Below are positions 5,172-5,198 of a stretch of DNA of 5,198 bases, one piece after another. The notes under the pieces are model-generated. The model saw only the letters and a list, made by a program, of their open reading frames with translations. It was not told the origin of the DNA and made no database searches. Every line of letters starts with the position of its first letter. Positions within the stretch are counted from its first letter, which is position 1. The position numbers and the translations under genes were made by a program. This DNA is from Cyanobacteria bacterium UBA11153. GTDB taxonomy: Bacteria; Cyanobacteriota; Cyanobacteriia; Cyanobacteriales; Coleofasciculaceae. Where the stretch lies: contig DOIX01000313.1 in assembly GCA_003511885.1 (NCBI GenBank), positions 556-5,753 of the forward strand, given 5' to 3'.

Positions 5172-5198
5172 GAAAGAAAGTCGTAAAATCAATGGTTT
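5161..5198 (-). repeat. 38-bp dispersed repeat, right copy, running to the window edge
   Basis: Its reverse complement aligns gap-free with 1823-1860 (30 of 38 positions). It lies about 20 bases upstream of the ATG of the 486-aa glycosyltransferase and would therefore occupy its promoter region. The match still holds at the last base block of the window, so the repeat may extend further. Confidence 0.6.

Overview
The window most likely comes from a cyanobacterial chromosome, probably a filamentous, repeat-rich species. Three signs point there: three exact copies of the HIP1 palindrome GCGATCGC, several short dispersed repeats of kinds common in cyanobacteria (GTAGGGTGCGTTA-type arms, CCCCCTTAATAAGGGGG, GGGRCTA heptads), and no clear Shine-Dalgarno sequence before the glycosyltransferase starts. 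The genus cannot be fixed from this sequence.

Positions 1-1563 (+) hold the 3'-terminal 520 codons of an M48-family zinc metalloprotease. A Ser/Thr/Pro/Asp/Glu-rich linker and TPR-like helices precede the peptidase domain. The reading frame is open from the first base of the window, so the true start lies upstream. The gene ends in a GAA microsatellite that encodes nine glutamates.

Positions 1564-1913 are a 350-base gap between converging genes. No gene was found in it. It holds potential stem-loops, a G-rich palindromic repeat, two copies of a TTGGTAT(A/T)A motif and one arm of a 38-bp inverted repeat.

Positions 1914-5140 (-) hold three consecutive glycosyltransferase genes, all GT-A fold and GT2-like, probably one transcription unit read from right to left. 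The first (486 aa, 5140 to 3680) appears to carry a degenerate, motif-less GT-A domain in front of an intact one. The second (285 aa) and third (246 aa) are diverged paralogues. Each has a DxD motif and a GWGxEDQD motif like that of the galactosyltransferase-type (Glyco_transf_7C) C-terminal domain. Together they suggest assembly of a surface or secreted glycan, but no substrate can be read from the sequence. A 98-bp palindromic repeat lies between the second and third genes and creates a spurious 19-codon extension of the third. One diverged 38-bp repeat lies in opposite orientation on the two sides of the glycosyltransferase cluster, and the right copy runs to the window edge.

No clearly new biological system is visible. 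The observations most worth following are the pseudo-domain plus active-domain glycosyltransferase, the inverted repeats around the cluster, and the repeat-derived false start.
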